Source: VRUE01 sp963837735 (GTDB lineage Bacteria; Actinomycetota; Thermoleophilia; Solirubrobacterales; 70-9). From it: 64,000 nt of DNA. Of the stretch, positions 57,294 to 64,000 are shown piece by piece; positions within the stretch are counted from its first letter, which is position 1; each line of letters begins with the position of its first letter. The position numbers were made by a program, and so were the translations under genes. The notes under the pieces were generated by a model that saw nothing but the letters and a program-made list of their open reading frames with translations, was not told the origin of the DNA and did not search any database. The stretch is taken from NCBI GenBank assembly GCA_963837735.1, contig CAWIOM010000004.1:375731-439730 (forward strand), given 5' to 3'.

Positions 57294-59278
57294 CCGATCG
57301 CTCCCGCTCGAACCAGGGCGAGGACCCCGAGGAGGAGGACGAGGAGATAGGCGGCGTAGGCTCGGATGCTGCCGGACTGCAGACGGCGGGCGATCGCGGC
57401 GCTCGCCAGGGCGCCGCGCTGCGCGGGCCCGTAGAGCAGCGTGTCGAACAGATGGGGAATCTCGCCGCGGTAACGAACAGACTGGAGCCGGCCGTGCTCG
57501 CGGACGGCGACGACTTCGCGACGGGGCCGCAGGACCACCTCCAGGACCAGCCGCAGCGGCTTCGTGAAGCCGGCCGAGCTCCAATCGAGCCGCCGCTCGA
57601 CCTGTTGGCCGCAGGCCCAGGCGGGGACGGGAGCGCTCCGCCGCGATCCTCGCAGGCCCCAAACGAGGCCGGTCAGGGCCAGAAGGCCGAACAGGAGCCA
57701 CGGGGAGGGCAGCGAGCCGGTGCCGGGGATCGCCAGGCTCGGCTCCGCCGCCAGGCTCTGCGGCTGGGGAGCCAGTTCCATCAAGGGCGAGATCAGCAGG
57801 CCGGGGGCGGCACCGAGGGCGACGCAACAGCCGGCCAGGAAGACCGGCGCCGCTCGCATGCCAGTGCTCGCCTCGACCGCCTCCTCCGCCTCCCGCCGCC
57901 GCGGGGAGCCCAACAGCACCAGGCCGGCCACCTTGACGAAGCAAAAGAGGGCCAGTGCCGCAGTCGCCGCAAGGCCCGCCGCCGCCACGGCCCCGGCCAG
58001 GCCGATCCCGAGCGCCGGGCCAAGGGCGACGTGCACCAGCGCCTGCAGAGTGAGCCACTCCGAGGCGAAGCCGTTGAGCGGCGGCAGGCCGGCGATCGCC
58101 ATCGATCCCACCAGAAAGGCCCCGCCTGTCCACGGCATGCGCCTCAACAGCCCACCGATCCGGTCGAGGTCAAGTGAGCCCAGCGCGCGCTCGAAGGATC
58201 CGGCCGCGAGGAACAGCAGCGCCTTGAACACCGCGTGGTTGAGGATGTGCAGGAGCGCCGCGGCGAAGGCGATCGCTGCCCAGGTGGAGTCGCCCTCGCC
58301 TGCGAAGAGAATCGAGGTCCCGAGCCCGAGCGCGACGATCCCGACGTTCTCGATGGAGTGAAAGGCGAGCAGTCGCTTGAGGTCGTGCTGGACCAGGGCA
58401 TAGAGCACGCCGCCCAGCGACGAAAGCAGCCCGATGGCGAGGACCACCAGCCCCGCCCACAGGGGAGCCGGAGCGGCCCACTCGAAGAGGACGCGGATCA
58501 GCCCGTAGAGGGCGACCTTGATCATCACCCCCGACATCAACGCGGAGATGTGGCTGGGGGCGACGGGATGAGCGCGAGGCAGCCACGAGTGCAGGGGCAT
58601 CAGGCCCGCCTTGGTGCCGAAGCCGACGATCGCGGCGGCGATCACGAAGGCCTGGACACCGGCGCCCTGTGCGACGAGCGCCCCGGGATCGCCGAGCGCG
58701 CCGTAATGGGCCAGCGCGAGCACGGAGATCCAGACACCGACGCCGCCGAGGTGGGTGACAGCCAGGTAGACGTAGACGGCGCGGCGAACCGTGGCGTCCC
58801 CGCGACGCACGAGGATCGCCGCCGCCGGCACCAGGGTCATCAGCTCCCAACAGGCGAGGAATGTGGATGGGTCCCGGGCCGTGACGACGCCGGCCAGGGC
58901 GATCAGGAACAGACCGCCGAGGGCGACCAGGGCCCGGTCGTGCGCAACACCGGCCAGGTAACTTCGCGAGTAGACCAGGGCCGGAGCGCCGATCAGCGCA
59001 AGGGTGGCCAGGAAGAAGCCGGTGAGGCCGTCGACCCCCAGGGCCGGGCGCAGGGCGCTTCGGAAGGCGGTGCCGAGCTCGGGGGCACCAAACAGCACGA
59101 GGGCGCCGCCGATGCCCAGAAGTGCAATCCCCACCGCCTGAAGGACCACTGCGGTGGGGATAGCCCCGAGCAGGACCGGCAGGACGGTCCCGGCAACGAG
59201 CAGGCCGGCGCCAAGCAGGACGAGAAATTCCAATCCGCTCACGCCCGGGCCCCGGCGGCCGGCGCAGGCGCTTCGCAT
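57290..59278 (-). CDS. hyfB: Hydrogenase-4-like antiporter subunit (HyfB type)
   Basis: 662 residues, about 14-16 membrane helices plus a C-terminal extension as in HyfB. TKAGLMPLHSWLPRAHPVAPSHISALMSGVMIKVALYGLIRVLF contains the channel Lys residues, and CWELMTLVPAAAILV contains the Glu. AFHSIENVGIVALGLG and HILNHAVFKALLFLAAGSF follow. First structural gene of the hyf operon. GTG 59242 (MSGLEFLVLLGAG) is an alternative start that drops a basic 12-residue leader. Confidence 0.9.
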   Translation of the reverse strand: MRSACAGRRGPGVSGLEFLVLLGAGLLVAGTVLPVLLGAIPTAVVLQAVGIALLGIGGALVLFGAPELGTAFRSALRPALGVDGLTGFFLATLALIGAPALVYSRSYLAGVAHDRALVALGGLFLIALAGVVTARDPSTFLACWELMTLVPAAAILVRRGDATVRRAVYVYLAVTHLGGVGVWISVLALAHYGALGDPGALVAQGAGVQAFVIAAAIVGFGTKAGLMPLHSWLPRAHPVAPSHISALMSGVMIKVALYGLIRVLFEWAAPAPLWAGLVVLAIGLLSSLGGVLYALVQHDLKRLLAFHSIENVGIVALGLGTSILFAGEGDSTWAAIAFAAALLHILNHAVFKALLFLAAGSFERALGSLDLDRIGGLLRRMPWTGGAFLVGSMAIAGLPPLNGFASEWLTLQALVHVALGPALGIGLAGAVAAAGLAATAALALFCFVKVAGLVLLGSPRRREAEEAVEASTGMRAAPVFLAGCCVALGAAPGLLISPLMELAPQPQSLAAEPSLAIPGTGSLPSPWLLFGLLALTGLVWGLRGSRRSAPVPAWACGQQVERRLDWSSAGFTKPLRLVLEVVLRPRREVVAVREHGRLQSVRYRGEIPHLFDTLLYGPAQRGALASAAIARRLQSGSIRAYAAYLLVLLLGVLALVRAGAIG

Positions 59279-59417
59279 CGAGATTTTGCGTCGGTCGAAA
59301 TGTCAGGCTCACTTTCGTTATCTCAACCGCGCGCGAAGACGACCGAGACCCCATGGGGTCGCTCCGGGCACCTCGCGCCGCCGCCCAATTGCCGGCAGGG
59401 ACGCCGCGGCCCGCGGG

Positions 59418-59738
59418 TCAGTGCCGGAGCGGCGGAGAAGAGGTAGGCGAGGGGCGGCGGCCCAGCTCCTCGATCACGTTCGACAGCCAAGCGCGGTCAC
59501 GCTCGGGGACGAGCCGAGCCCTGCTGCGCACGTGTCGCATCAACGCACGGGCGGTGCCCGTCGCGTAGGTGGCGCCGGTCAAGGCGAAGCGGCCGTCGGC
59601 CAACTGGACCAGCGCCGCACCCCTGCCCCGGAGAATCTCCCTGGCCACCCGAATGCCGAATACCTCGCGTGGCACATCCTGCTCGCCCCAATCGGAACGC
59701 CAGGGCCCAGCGGTGAAGATCGGGCGTCGCGCCTTCAT
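59418..59738 (-). CDS. Hypothetical protein co-transcribed with the ArsR regulator
   Basis: 106 residues, Arg-rich and soluble: REVFGIRVAREILRGRGAALVQLADGRFALTGATYATGTARALMRHVRSRARLVPERDRAWLSNVIEELG. No known domain. Its ATG overlaps the ArsR stop (ATGA), and it lies between the regulator and the hyf operon, so it may belong to the same system. Confidence 0.6.
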   Translation of the reverse strand: MKARRPIFTAGPWRSDWGEQDVPREVFGIRVAREILRGRGAALVQLADGRFALTGATYATGTARALMRHVRSRARLVPERDRAWLSNVIEELGRRPSPTSSPPLRH

Positions 59739-60106
59739 CGGCGTTTGGCGCCGACCGTGCGAGAGGCCCGCGGCGGGTCGCCCAGATCGTCGAGCAGGGC
59801 GTGAGATTCCTCTAGGTAGGAACTGATCAGCTGCCGGGCCGTTTCGAGCAATTGGAAGGTGCGCGGGTCACGCACCCGGTAGTAGACGCTCGTCCCCTCC
59901 CGCCGCGACTCGAGCAGTCCCTGCCGCCGCATCGCCGCAAGGTGCTGGGAAGCGCCGCTGGAGTCGATCCCGAGCTCAGCCTGCAGTGCGCCGACCGTCA
60001 GCTCGCCGTCCCTGAGCAACTCCAAAATGCGCACCCGCGCCGGATGGCCGAGGGTCCGGAAGAAGTCGGCCTTGACTCTGTGGATCGGCTGTGGAGGGCG
60101 ACTCAT
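59735..60106 (-). CDS. ArsR-family repressor, Rv0081-like
   Basis: 123 residues. Winged helix: KADFFRTLGHPARVRILELLRDGELTVGALQAELGIDSSGASQHLAAMRRQGLLESRREGTSVYYRVRDPRTFQLLETARQLI. No metal-binding cysteine pair in the DNA-recognition helix, so not a classical metal sensor. Its position beside hyfB-G-I matches M. tuberculosis, where Rv0081 controls the Rv0082-Rv0087 formate-hydrogenlyase-like genes. The AT-rich palindrome at 60123-60142 is its probable operator. Confidence 0.88.
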   Translation of the reverse strand: MSRPPQPIHRVKADFFRTLGHPARVRILELLRDGELTVGALQAELGIDSSGASQHLAAMRRQGLLESRREGTSVYYRVRDPRTFQLLETARQLISSYLEESHALLDDLGDPPRASRTVGAKRR

Positions 60107-60122
60107 GTCACGAAAATAGCAT

Positions 60123-60142
60123 ATCTTAAAAAATGTTAAGAT
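60123..60142. promoter_or_regulatory. Probable ArsR operator in the arsR / 77-aa gene intergenic region
   Basis: ATCTTAA-AAAATG-TTAAGAT: perfect 7-bp arms in a strikingly AT-rich 40-bp gap between two divergent genes. Symmetry and position fit autoregulation by the ArsR protein. Confidence 0.65.
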
Positions 60143-60149
60143 TAATACA

Positions 60150-60383
60150 ATGCAAGTAGTACCTACCGAATCCTACGAGGAGCGCCTGCGGATCCGCGTC
60201 GTTCGTGGTGGTCCAGACGGCGTCGCGGCCGCGGTGGCGCTGATGGAACGGCATGACCCCGCGTCTCTCGAACAGGCGCTGGGACTTGCCCTTCACCACA
60301 GAGATCCTCCCCCGGAGTGCCGAGAGGTCGTCGCCGAGGCCTGGGATCGCTATTTCCACATCAGGAATATGTCGTGGGAATGA
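60150..60383 (+). CDS. Small hypothetical protein divergent from arsR
   Basis: 77 residues: MQVVPTESYEERLRIRVVRGGPDGVAAAVALMERHDPASLEQALGLALHHRDPPPECREVVAEAWDRYFHIRNMSWE (given in parts: starts MQVVPTESYEERL, ends WDRYFHIRNMSWE). Soluble, mostly helical, no family recognised. It shares the operator-containing gap with arsR and so may be co-regulated. Confidence 0.5.
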   Translation: MQVVPTESYEERLRIRVVRGGPDGVAAAVALMERHDPASLEQALGLALHHRDPPPECREVVAEAWDRYFHIRNMSWE

Positions 60384-60588
60384 CCTCCGTCCCCGGCTTC
60401 GCGGTCACCCAGCGGGTTTTGTAATTCAGAGGAATACATCGAGGGCCTTGCGGCTGACCGGACGTGGAGACTCGGAGAGCTGCCGACATGATCCGGACGC
60501 ATCGCCCGCTGAAGCCGAGATAGCAGGTTGAAAAGGATTCGTCGAGCGTTTGACCTTGAAGACCGGACCTGATTGTCTGAAATCTGAC

Positions 60589-62103
60589 ATGTCTCTCGTC
60601 GGCAGGAGAACCGGTGGCATCGCGGTGACGCTGACGGCGGCGCTCCTCGCCTGTGCTTTCTTTGCCGGTGCCGCCCAGGCCGCCTTCTCAACCTCGGCGA
60701 CGCGCACGATCCCGCTCAGCGTCTCCTCCCCCGGCGGCTACTCGCCCGGCTTCGACGGAACCTTCTGGACGGCGTACGGGACCTCGAACACCGGCTACGT
60801 CGGGCATTACGACGACGAAGGCCACAACCTGGGGGACGGCTTCACCTTCACCTACAACGGGATCTACCCGCTTGACGCGGGCTACTTCGGCGGCCGGGTG
60901 TACATGACGCTCGCGTCGAGCTCGTTCGAAGTCAAGATGATCGGGGTGGCGGTCGGCGGCGGCCACGACATCCTCACAACCGACAGCGAAACCATCAGCC
61001 GGATGGGTAACAACCAAAAGTCGCTGCGCACCTACAGCAATGGCTCGGCCGCCCTGGGCTTCGGCCAGGACGGCAAGATCGCGACCCTCAACCTCGCCGA
61101 CGGGTCGACAAGCCACCCCTGGTACCCGCAGACCTTCATGGGCACGGGGATCAACAAAGACTATGACTCGTCGGGGAACGCGTTCGAAACGTGCTCCGTG
61201 GGGCCCGGCGCGGTGGGAGGCGAAGCCGGCCAGCCGGCCAAATGCGGGACCCACTCCGCCCCCTTTAACCCGACCCACGAAAACGGGTTCAACTACCCGA
61301 ACGACGTCGCCTTCGGCCAGGGCGGGGTCTATGTGAGCGAGTGGCAGGCGAACCGCGTCTCCCACGTCAACACCGTCTCCCAGCCCGGGGGAGTGGTCGA
61401 CTTCCGATTCGGCCAGGGTCCGGGATCTGCGGCCGGGCAGATCAGCGCCCCACAGTCGGTGGTCGTTCAGCCGGGAACGGACAACGTCTTCGTCAGCGAG
61501 GAAGGCAACCGCCGGATCTCCGTCTTCAACGCGGGCGGCGGCTACATCGCCTCGTTCGGCTACGGCGTGCTCAACGGCGCCAACGAGATGCAGGTCTGCG
61601 GGGTCGAAATCGGACAATGCCAGGCCGGCGTCGACTACAAAGTCAACAACCGCTCCTTCTTCACGCAGCTCGACTTCGGGCCCGAAGGAGAACTTCTCGC
61701 CCACATGCCACTGGCGGGTCAGATCCAGGTCTTCTCGGTGAGCAGCGCCGACGGGCCGGCGGAGCCTGCTCCCGGGGCCGGCGGGCCCGGGGCCGGCGGG
61801 GCGAGCGTCAAACAGAGAGTCCGCCTCGGCGCCGCGCCGCTGAAGGTCAAGAAAGGCAAGAAGACGACGCTGACCGCGACCGTCAACCGCGGAGTGAGCT
61901 GCGCCAAACGAATCGTGCTCTTCCAGGAAAAAGAGCCGCGCAGCTGGGACAACCTCGGCAAAACGGTCAAACCAGGCAAAGGCTGCAAGGCGAAGAAGAG
62001 GGTGAAGATCACCTCGAAGGCGATCTTCCGCGCAGTGCTGATCGACTCGACGAACCACGCCACCCTGGCCCACTCGCCGAGCGTCACCGTCAAGCTGAAA
62101 TAG
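60589..62103 (+). CDS. Secreted NHL-type beta-propeller protein
   Basis: 504 residues from ATG 60589. Signal peptide TGGIAVTLTAALLACAFFAGAAQA; NHL-like strands such as YPNDVAFGQGGVYVSEWQANRVSHV and APQSVVVQPGTDNVFVSEEGNRRISVFNAGGGYIASFGYG; a Gly/Pro linker; and a C-terminal Ig-like domain (APLKVKKGKKTTLTATVNRG, CKAKKRVKITSKAIFRAVL). The 205 bp before it show no gene and no riboswitch I recognise. Confidence 0.8.
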   Translation: MSLVGRRTGGIAVTLTAALLACAFFAGAAQAAFSTSATRTIPLSVSSPGGYSPGFDGTFWTAYGTSNTGYVGHYDDEGHNLGDGFTFTYNGIYPLDAGYFGGRVYMTLASSSFEVKMIGVAVGGGHDILTTDSETISRMGNNQKSLRTYSNGSAALGFGQDGKIATLNLADGSTSHPWYPQTFMGTGINKDYDSSGNAFETCSVGPGAVGGEAGQPAKCGTHSAPFNPTHENGFNYPNDVAFGQGGVYVSEWQANRVSHVNTVSQPGGVVDFRFGQGPGSAAGQISAPQSVVVQPGTDNVFVSEEGNRRISVFNAGGGYIASFGYGVLNGANEMQVCGVEIGQCQAGVDYKVNNRSFFTQLDFGPEGELLAHMPLAGQIQVFSVSSADGPAEPAPGAGGPGAGGASVKQRVRLGAAPLKVKKGKKTTLTATVNRGVSCAKRIVLFQEKEPRSWDNLGKTVKPGKGCKAKKRVKITSKAIFRAVLIDSTNHATLAHSPSVTVKLK

Positions 62104-62113
62104 CCTGGCGCCC

Positions 62114-62557
62114 ATGCTCTACCTGCTCCGTCACGGGGACGCCGAGGACGGCGACGGGGACGACGCGGCGCGGCGGCTGACCGCCAAGGGCGAAGCGCAG
62201 GCGATTGCTGCCGGTGCGGCGCTGGCCGAGCTCGATGTCGAGATCGACGCCTGCCTGGCGAGCACCAGGGTTCGGGCGGCGGAGACGGCCCGCCTCGCCT
62301 GCGAGGCGCTCGGGGTCGTACCCGAGCCCTGTGAGGAGCTGCGCGGCGGCCCGTTCGACGGGCCCGCCCTGGCCGCCGGCCGCGGAGCCGTGCTCCTGGT
62401 CGGCCACGAGCCCGACGTCTCCAGCGAGGTCGCCCGCCTCACCGGGGCCAGGGCGAAGATGAAGAAGGGCGGCCTGGCGATCGTCGACGGCGGCACGCTG
62501 CTGGCCCTGTTGCGGCCCGCCGAGCTGGCCGCGATCGCGGCCGCCGGCCGAGCCTGA
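62114..62557 (+). CDS. sixA: SixA-type phosphohistidine phosphatase
   Basis: 147 residues: MLYLLRHGDAEDGDGDDAARRLTAKGEAQA with the RHG active site, LASTRVRAAETARLA and LLVGHEPDVSSEVARLTGA with the second His. Removes phosphate from phosphohistidine proteins. Ten bp after the preceding stop, so probably co-transcribed. Confidence 0.9.
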   Translation: MLYLLRHGDAEDGDGDDAARRLTAKGEAQAIAAGAALAELDVEIDACLASTRVRAAETARLACEALGVVPEPCEELRGGPFDGPALAAGRGAVLLVGHEPDVSSEVARLTGARAKMKKGGLAIVDGGTLLALLRPAELAAIAAAGRA

Positions 62558-62563
62558 GCCCTT

Positions 62564-63952
62564 GTGACGCAGGGTCATGGCCCGTACGATGCTCCGATCC
62601 GGGGAGCGGTTGGAAAATTCCTTGCGCTCGGCGCAGCGGTCGCGCTCGCGGTCGCGCTGAGCGGTTGCGTCGTGATCAACGGGACGAGCACCACCCAGCC
62701 GCAATCGATGGGGCCGGTCGACCTGACGGTCTCGGCCTGCGCCGACGGCAGCCCCGGCTGCTCGGGCAGCTCGAACTTCGGCTCGCTATACGAAGTCATC
62801 TCCGGGACCGAAGCCGACGTCCAGGTGCTGCTCGCGGTGCGCCTTCCGGAAGGCTCGATCCCAAGCGAACCGCTTGCCACCCTGACCGGCGGCGGTGGGC
62901 TCCCCTTCACACGCAGCACCTCCTATGAGGCCGAGCTCGAGGCGCTCGAGCCGGCACCCGAAGGCGAGCGCTGGTGGGGGTGGGTCTCCGCGGCCGGCAC
63001 CTACAAGGAATCGAGCAAACAGGGCTTCACGGCGACGCTCACCGCCAGCCTCCCGCGTCCGCCCGACGGTGGCCCGCTGGAGAGCCCGCTGCATTGGCGG
63101 CCCGTGGTCGGCGGTCGCGGGGTGGCGGCGGCGATTCCCGCCGGGCGCCCGGTCAAATGCGGCACCACCAACGACGATCTCTACACCGGCTACAGCGAGA
63201 CCAACGAAGCGGGGGCCAGCATCGTCTGCATCGACTCCCCGTCCCCGGCCGCGACCCGCGGCTACGTGACCGCCTCGTTCACCGACTTCGGGATCCTGGG
63301 GTCGTCCGTGCAGGCCACACCGGGGAGCACGGTCAGCGCCGCCTTCGTCGCCCGCCGAAGCGGCCCGGTCGACCCGGCGACCACATTCTCGCTGGCGGCG
63401 AGCACCGCGGTGCCGGGCGGCTCGGTCTCGATCGACCGCTCGACGGTCTCACTCGGCGGCGACGCCACGCACCCGGTGCTGGCGACGATCGGGGTGCCGC
63501 CGGGCACCCCTCCCGGCAGCTTCCCGGTGACCCTCTCGGCGACAGCGCCGGGAAAGCCGGACCGCTCGGGGGCCGTGATCGTCACCGTGCCCGGCACGCC
63601 GAGCATGCCGATCGCGATCCGCAGCGCCTCCCTCACCCACAGGCGGTTCCGGATCGGGGGCAAAGCGAAAGCGGGCGCGAGCAAACGGCGAGCGCCGCTG
63701 GGGACGAAGCTCAAGGTCGACCTCTCCGGCGCCGCACAGCTTTCGATTCAGGTCTTCCGCCTCGGCAAGCGCGGCAGGCTGCTCGGCACCCACCGCAAGC
63801 AGCTGGACGCGGGACGGAGCCAGATCGCGATCAGGGGACGGATCGGCAAGACCAAACTCAAGCCCGGCCGCTACCGGCTCGTCCTGGTCGCCACTGCCGA
63901 CGGCCTCTCGTCTGCGGCCAAGCGGCTGACTTTCACCGTCGTCAAGGGCTAG
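62564..63952 (+). CDS. Secreted lipoprotein with Ig-like repeats
   Basis: 462 residues. Lipoprotein signal FLALGAAVALAVALSGC with lipobox LSGC, then beta-rich domains: LYTGYSETNEAGASIVCIDS, GSTVSAAFVARRSGPVDPATTFSLAAS, a Gly/Pro-rich strand region and a basic C-terminal domain (LTHRRFRIGGKAKAGASKRR, GTHRKQLDAGRSQIAIRGRIGKTKLKPGRYRLVLVA). The last part resembles the C-terminal domains of the secreted protein at 60589. Function unknown. GTG start 6 bp after the sixA stop. Confidence 0.78.
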   Translation: MTQGHGPYDAPIRGAVGKFLALGAAVALAVALSGCVVINGTSTTQPQSMGPVDLTVSACADGSPGCSGSSNFGSLYEVISGTEADVQVLLAVRLPEGSIPSEPLATLTGGGGLPFTRSTSYEAELEALEPAPEGERWWGWVSAAGTYKESSKQGFTATLTASLPRPPDGGPLESPLHWRPVVGGRGVAAAIPAGRPVKCGTTNDDLYTGYSETNEAGASIVCIDSPSPAATRGYVTASFTDFGILGSSVQATPGSTVSAAFVARRSGPVDPATTFSLAASTAVPGGSVSIDRSTVSLGGDATHPVLATIGVPPGTPPGSFPVTLSATAPGKPDRSGAVIVTVPGTPSMPIAIRSASLTHRRFRIGGKAKAGASKRRAPLGTKLKVDLSGAAQLSIQVFRLGKRGRLLGTHRKQLDAGRSQIAIRGRIGKTKLKPGRYRLVLVATADGLSSAAKRLTFTVVKG

Positions 63953-63956
63953 GCGC

Positions 63957-64000
63957 ATGAGGCTCTGCCGCTTCACAGGAGACGAAGGTCCGCGCCTTGG
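63957..64000 (+). CDS. Start of a probable fumarylacetoacetate-hydrolase-family gene (partial)
   Basis: Fourteen codons, MRLCRFTGDEGPRLG at the window edge, resemble the MRLVRF-x-G-x2-RLG opening of FAA-hydrolase-like proteins. The rest lies beyond the window. Confidence 0.5.
   Translation, partial: MRLCRFTGDEGPRL

Noticed and set aside
60126..60359. A 77-codon minus-strand frame in the arsR intergenic region
   Set aside because: It overlaps the operator and the divergent plus-strand gene and has no ribosome site.

Overview
The window is high-GC DNA read from a single contig, and its gene content points to a deep-branching actinobacterium, most probably Thermoleophilia / Solirubrobacterales. 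Supporting this are an actinobacterial integration host factor (mIHF), an actinobacterial HemQ and FprA, the DUF4235 / holin-like / DUF3618 membrane trio, an Mkl-type lipid ABC transporter with two MlaE permeases, and a hydrogenase-4-like operon whose gene content and ArsR regulator match Rv0081-Rv0087 of Mycobacterium tuberculosis. The lineage call is inference; no rRNA gene is present.

Layout. 0-5 kb: a GNAT acyltransferase divergent from a serine-palmitoyltransferase-like enzyme, then mIHF and small membrane/soluble proteins. 4-10.4 kb (minus): an export/lipid operon of two MlaE-type permeases, an Mkl ATPase, an MMPL/RND transporter, a TlpA-like thioredoxin-fold protein and a B3/B4-domain protein. 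10.5-14.1 kb: a lipoprotein, a PQQ-type sugar dehydrogenase and an aldehyde dehydrogenase. 14.1-17.9 kb: a SAM-I riboswitch in front of cobalamin-dependent methionine synthase (metH). 18-20.2 kb: a c-di-GMP-I riboswitch controlling a secreted protein, divergent from an HD-GYP phosphodiesterase. 20.2-24.5 kb: cell-envelope genes, a glycosyltransferase fused to a lysyl-PG-synthase-like membrane domain and a large membrane protein whose gene carries two related palindromic elements. 24.5-33.3 kb: HemQ, FprA, a BolA / CGFS glutaredoxin / A-type Fe-S carrier group, DegV, a membrane-stress trio, a nitrilase-TetR operon with its operator, and an SDR. 33.3-38.3 kb: a cyclase-AAA-TPR regulator, an epimerase and secreted or membrane proteins. 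38.3-50.4 kb: acyl-CoA metabolism (carboxylase beta subunit, BKACE, OsmC, alpha-methylacyl-CoA racemase-like CaiB, MerR, enoyl-CoA hydratase, two acyl-CoA dehydrogenases), with one motif shared by two of the promoters. 50.4-52.1 kb: a lower-GC secreted-protein gene lying between two copies of an acyl-CoA dehydrogenase 3' end. 52.1-60.1 kb: the hyf-like operon (hyfB-C-E-F-G-I) and its ArsR regulator with an AT-rich palindromic operator. 60.1-64 kb: secreted NHL-type protein, SixA phosphatase, a lipoprotein and the first codons of a probable FAA-hydrolase gene.

Read quality matters here. Between about 0.3 and 47 kb at least 30 single-base indels, and one in-frame TAG in metH, break otherwise well-conserved genes, often next to short homopolymers. 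From 47 to 64 kb I see none. I read this mainly as sequence or assembly error rather than mass pseudogenisation, so broken genes are annotated over their full reconstructed span with each break noted.
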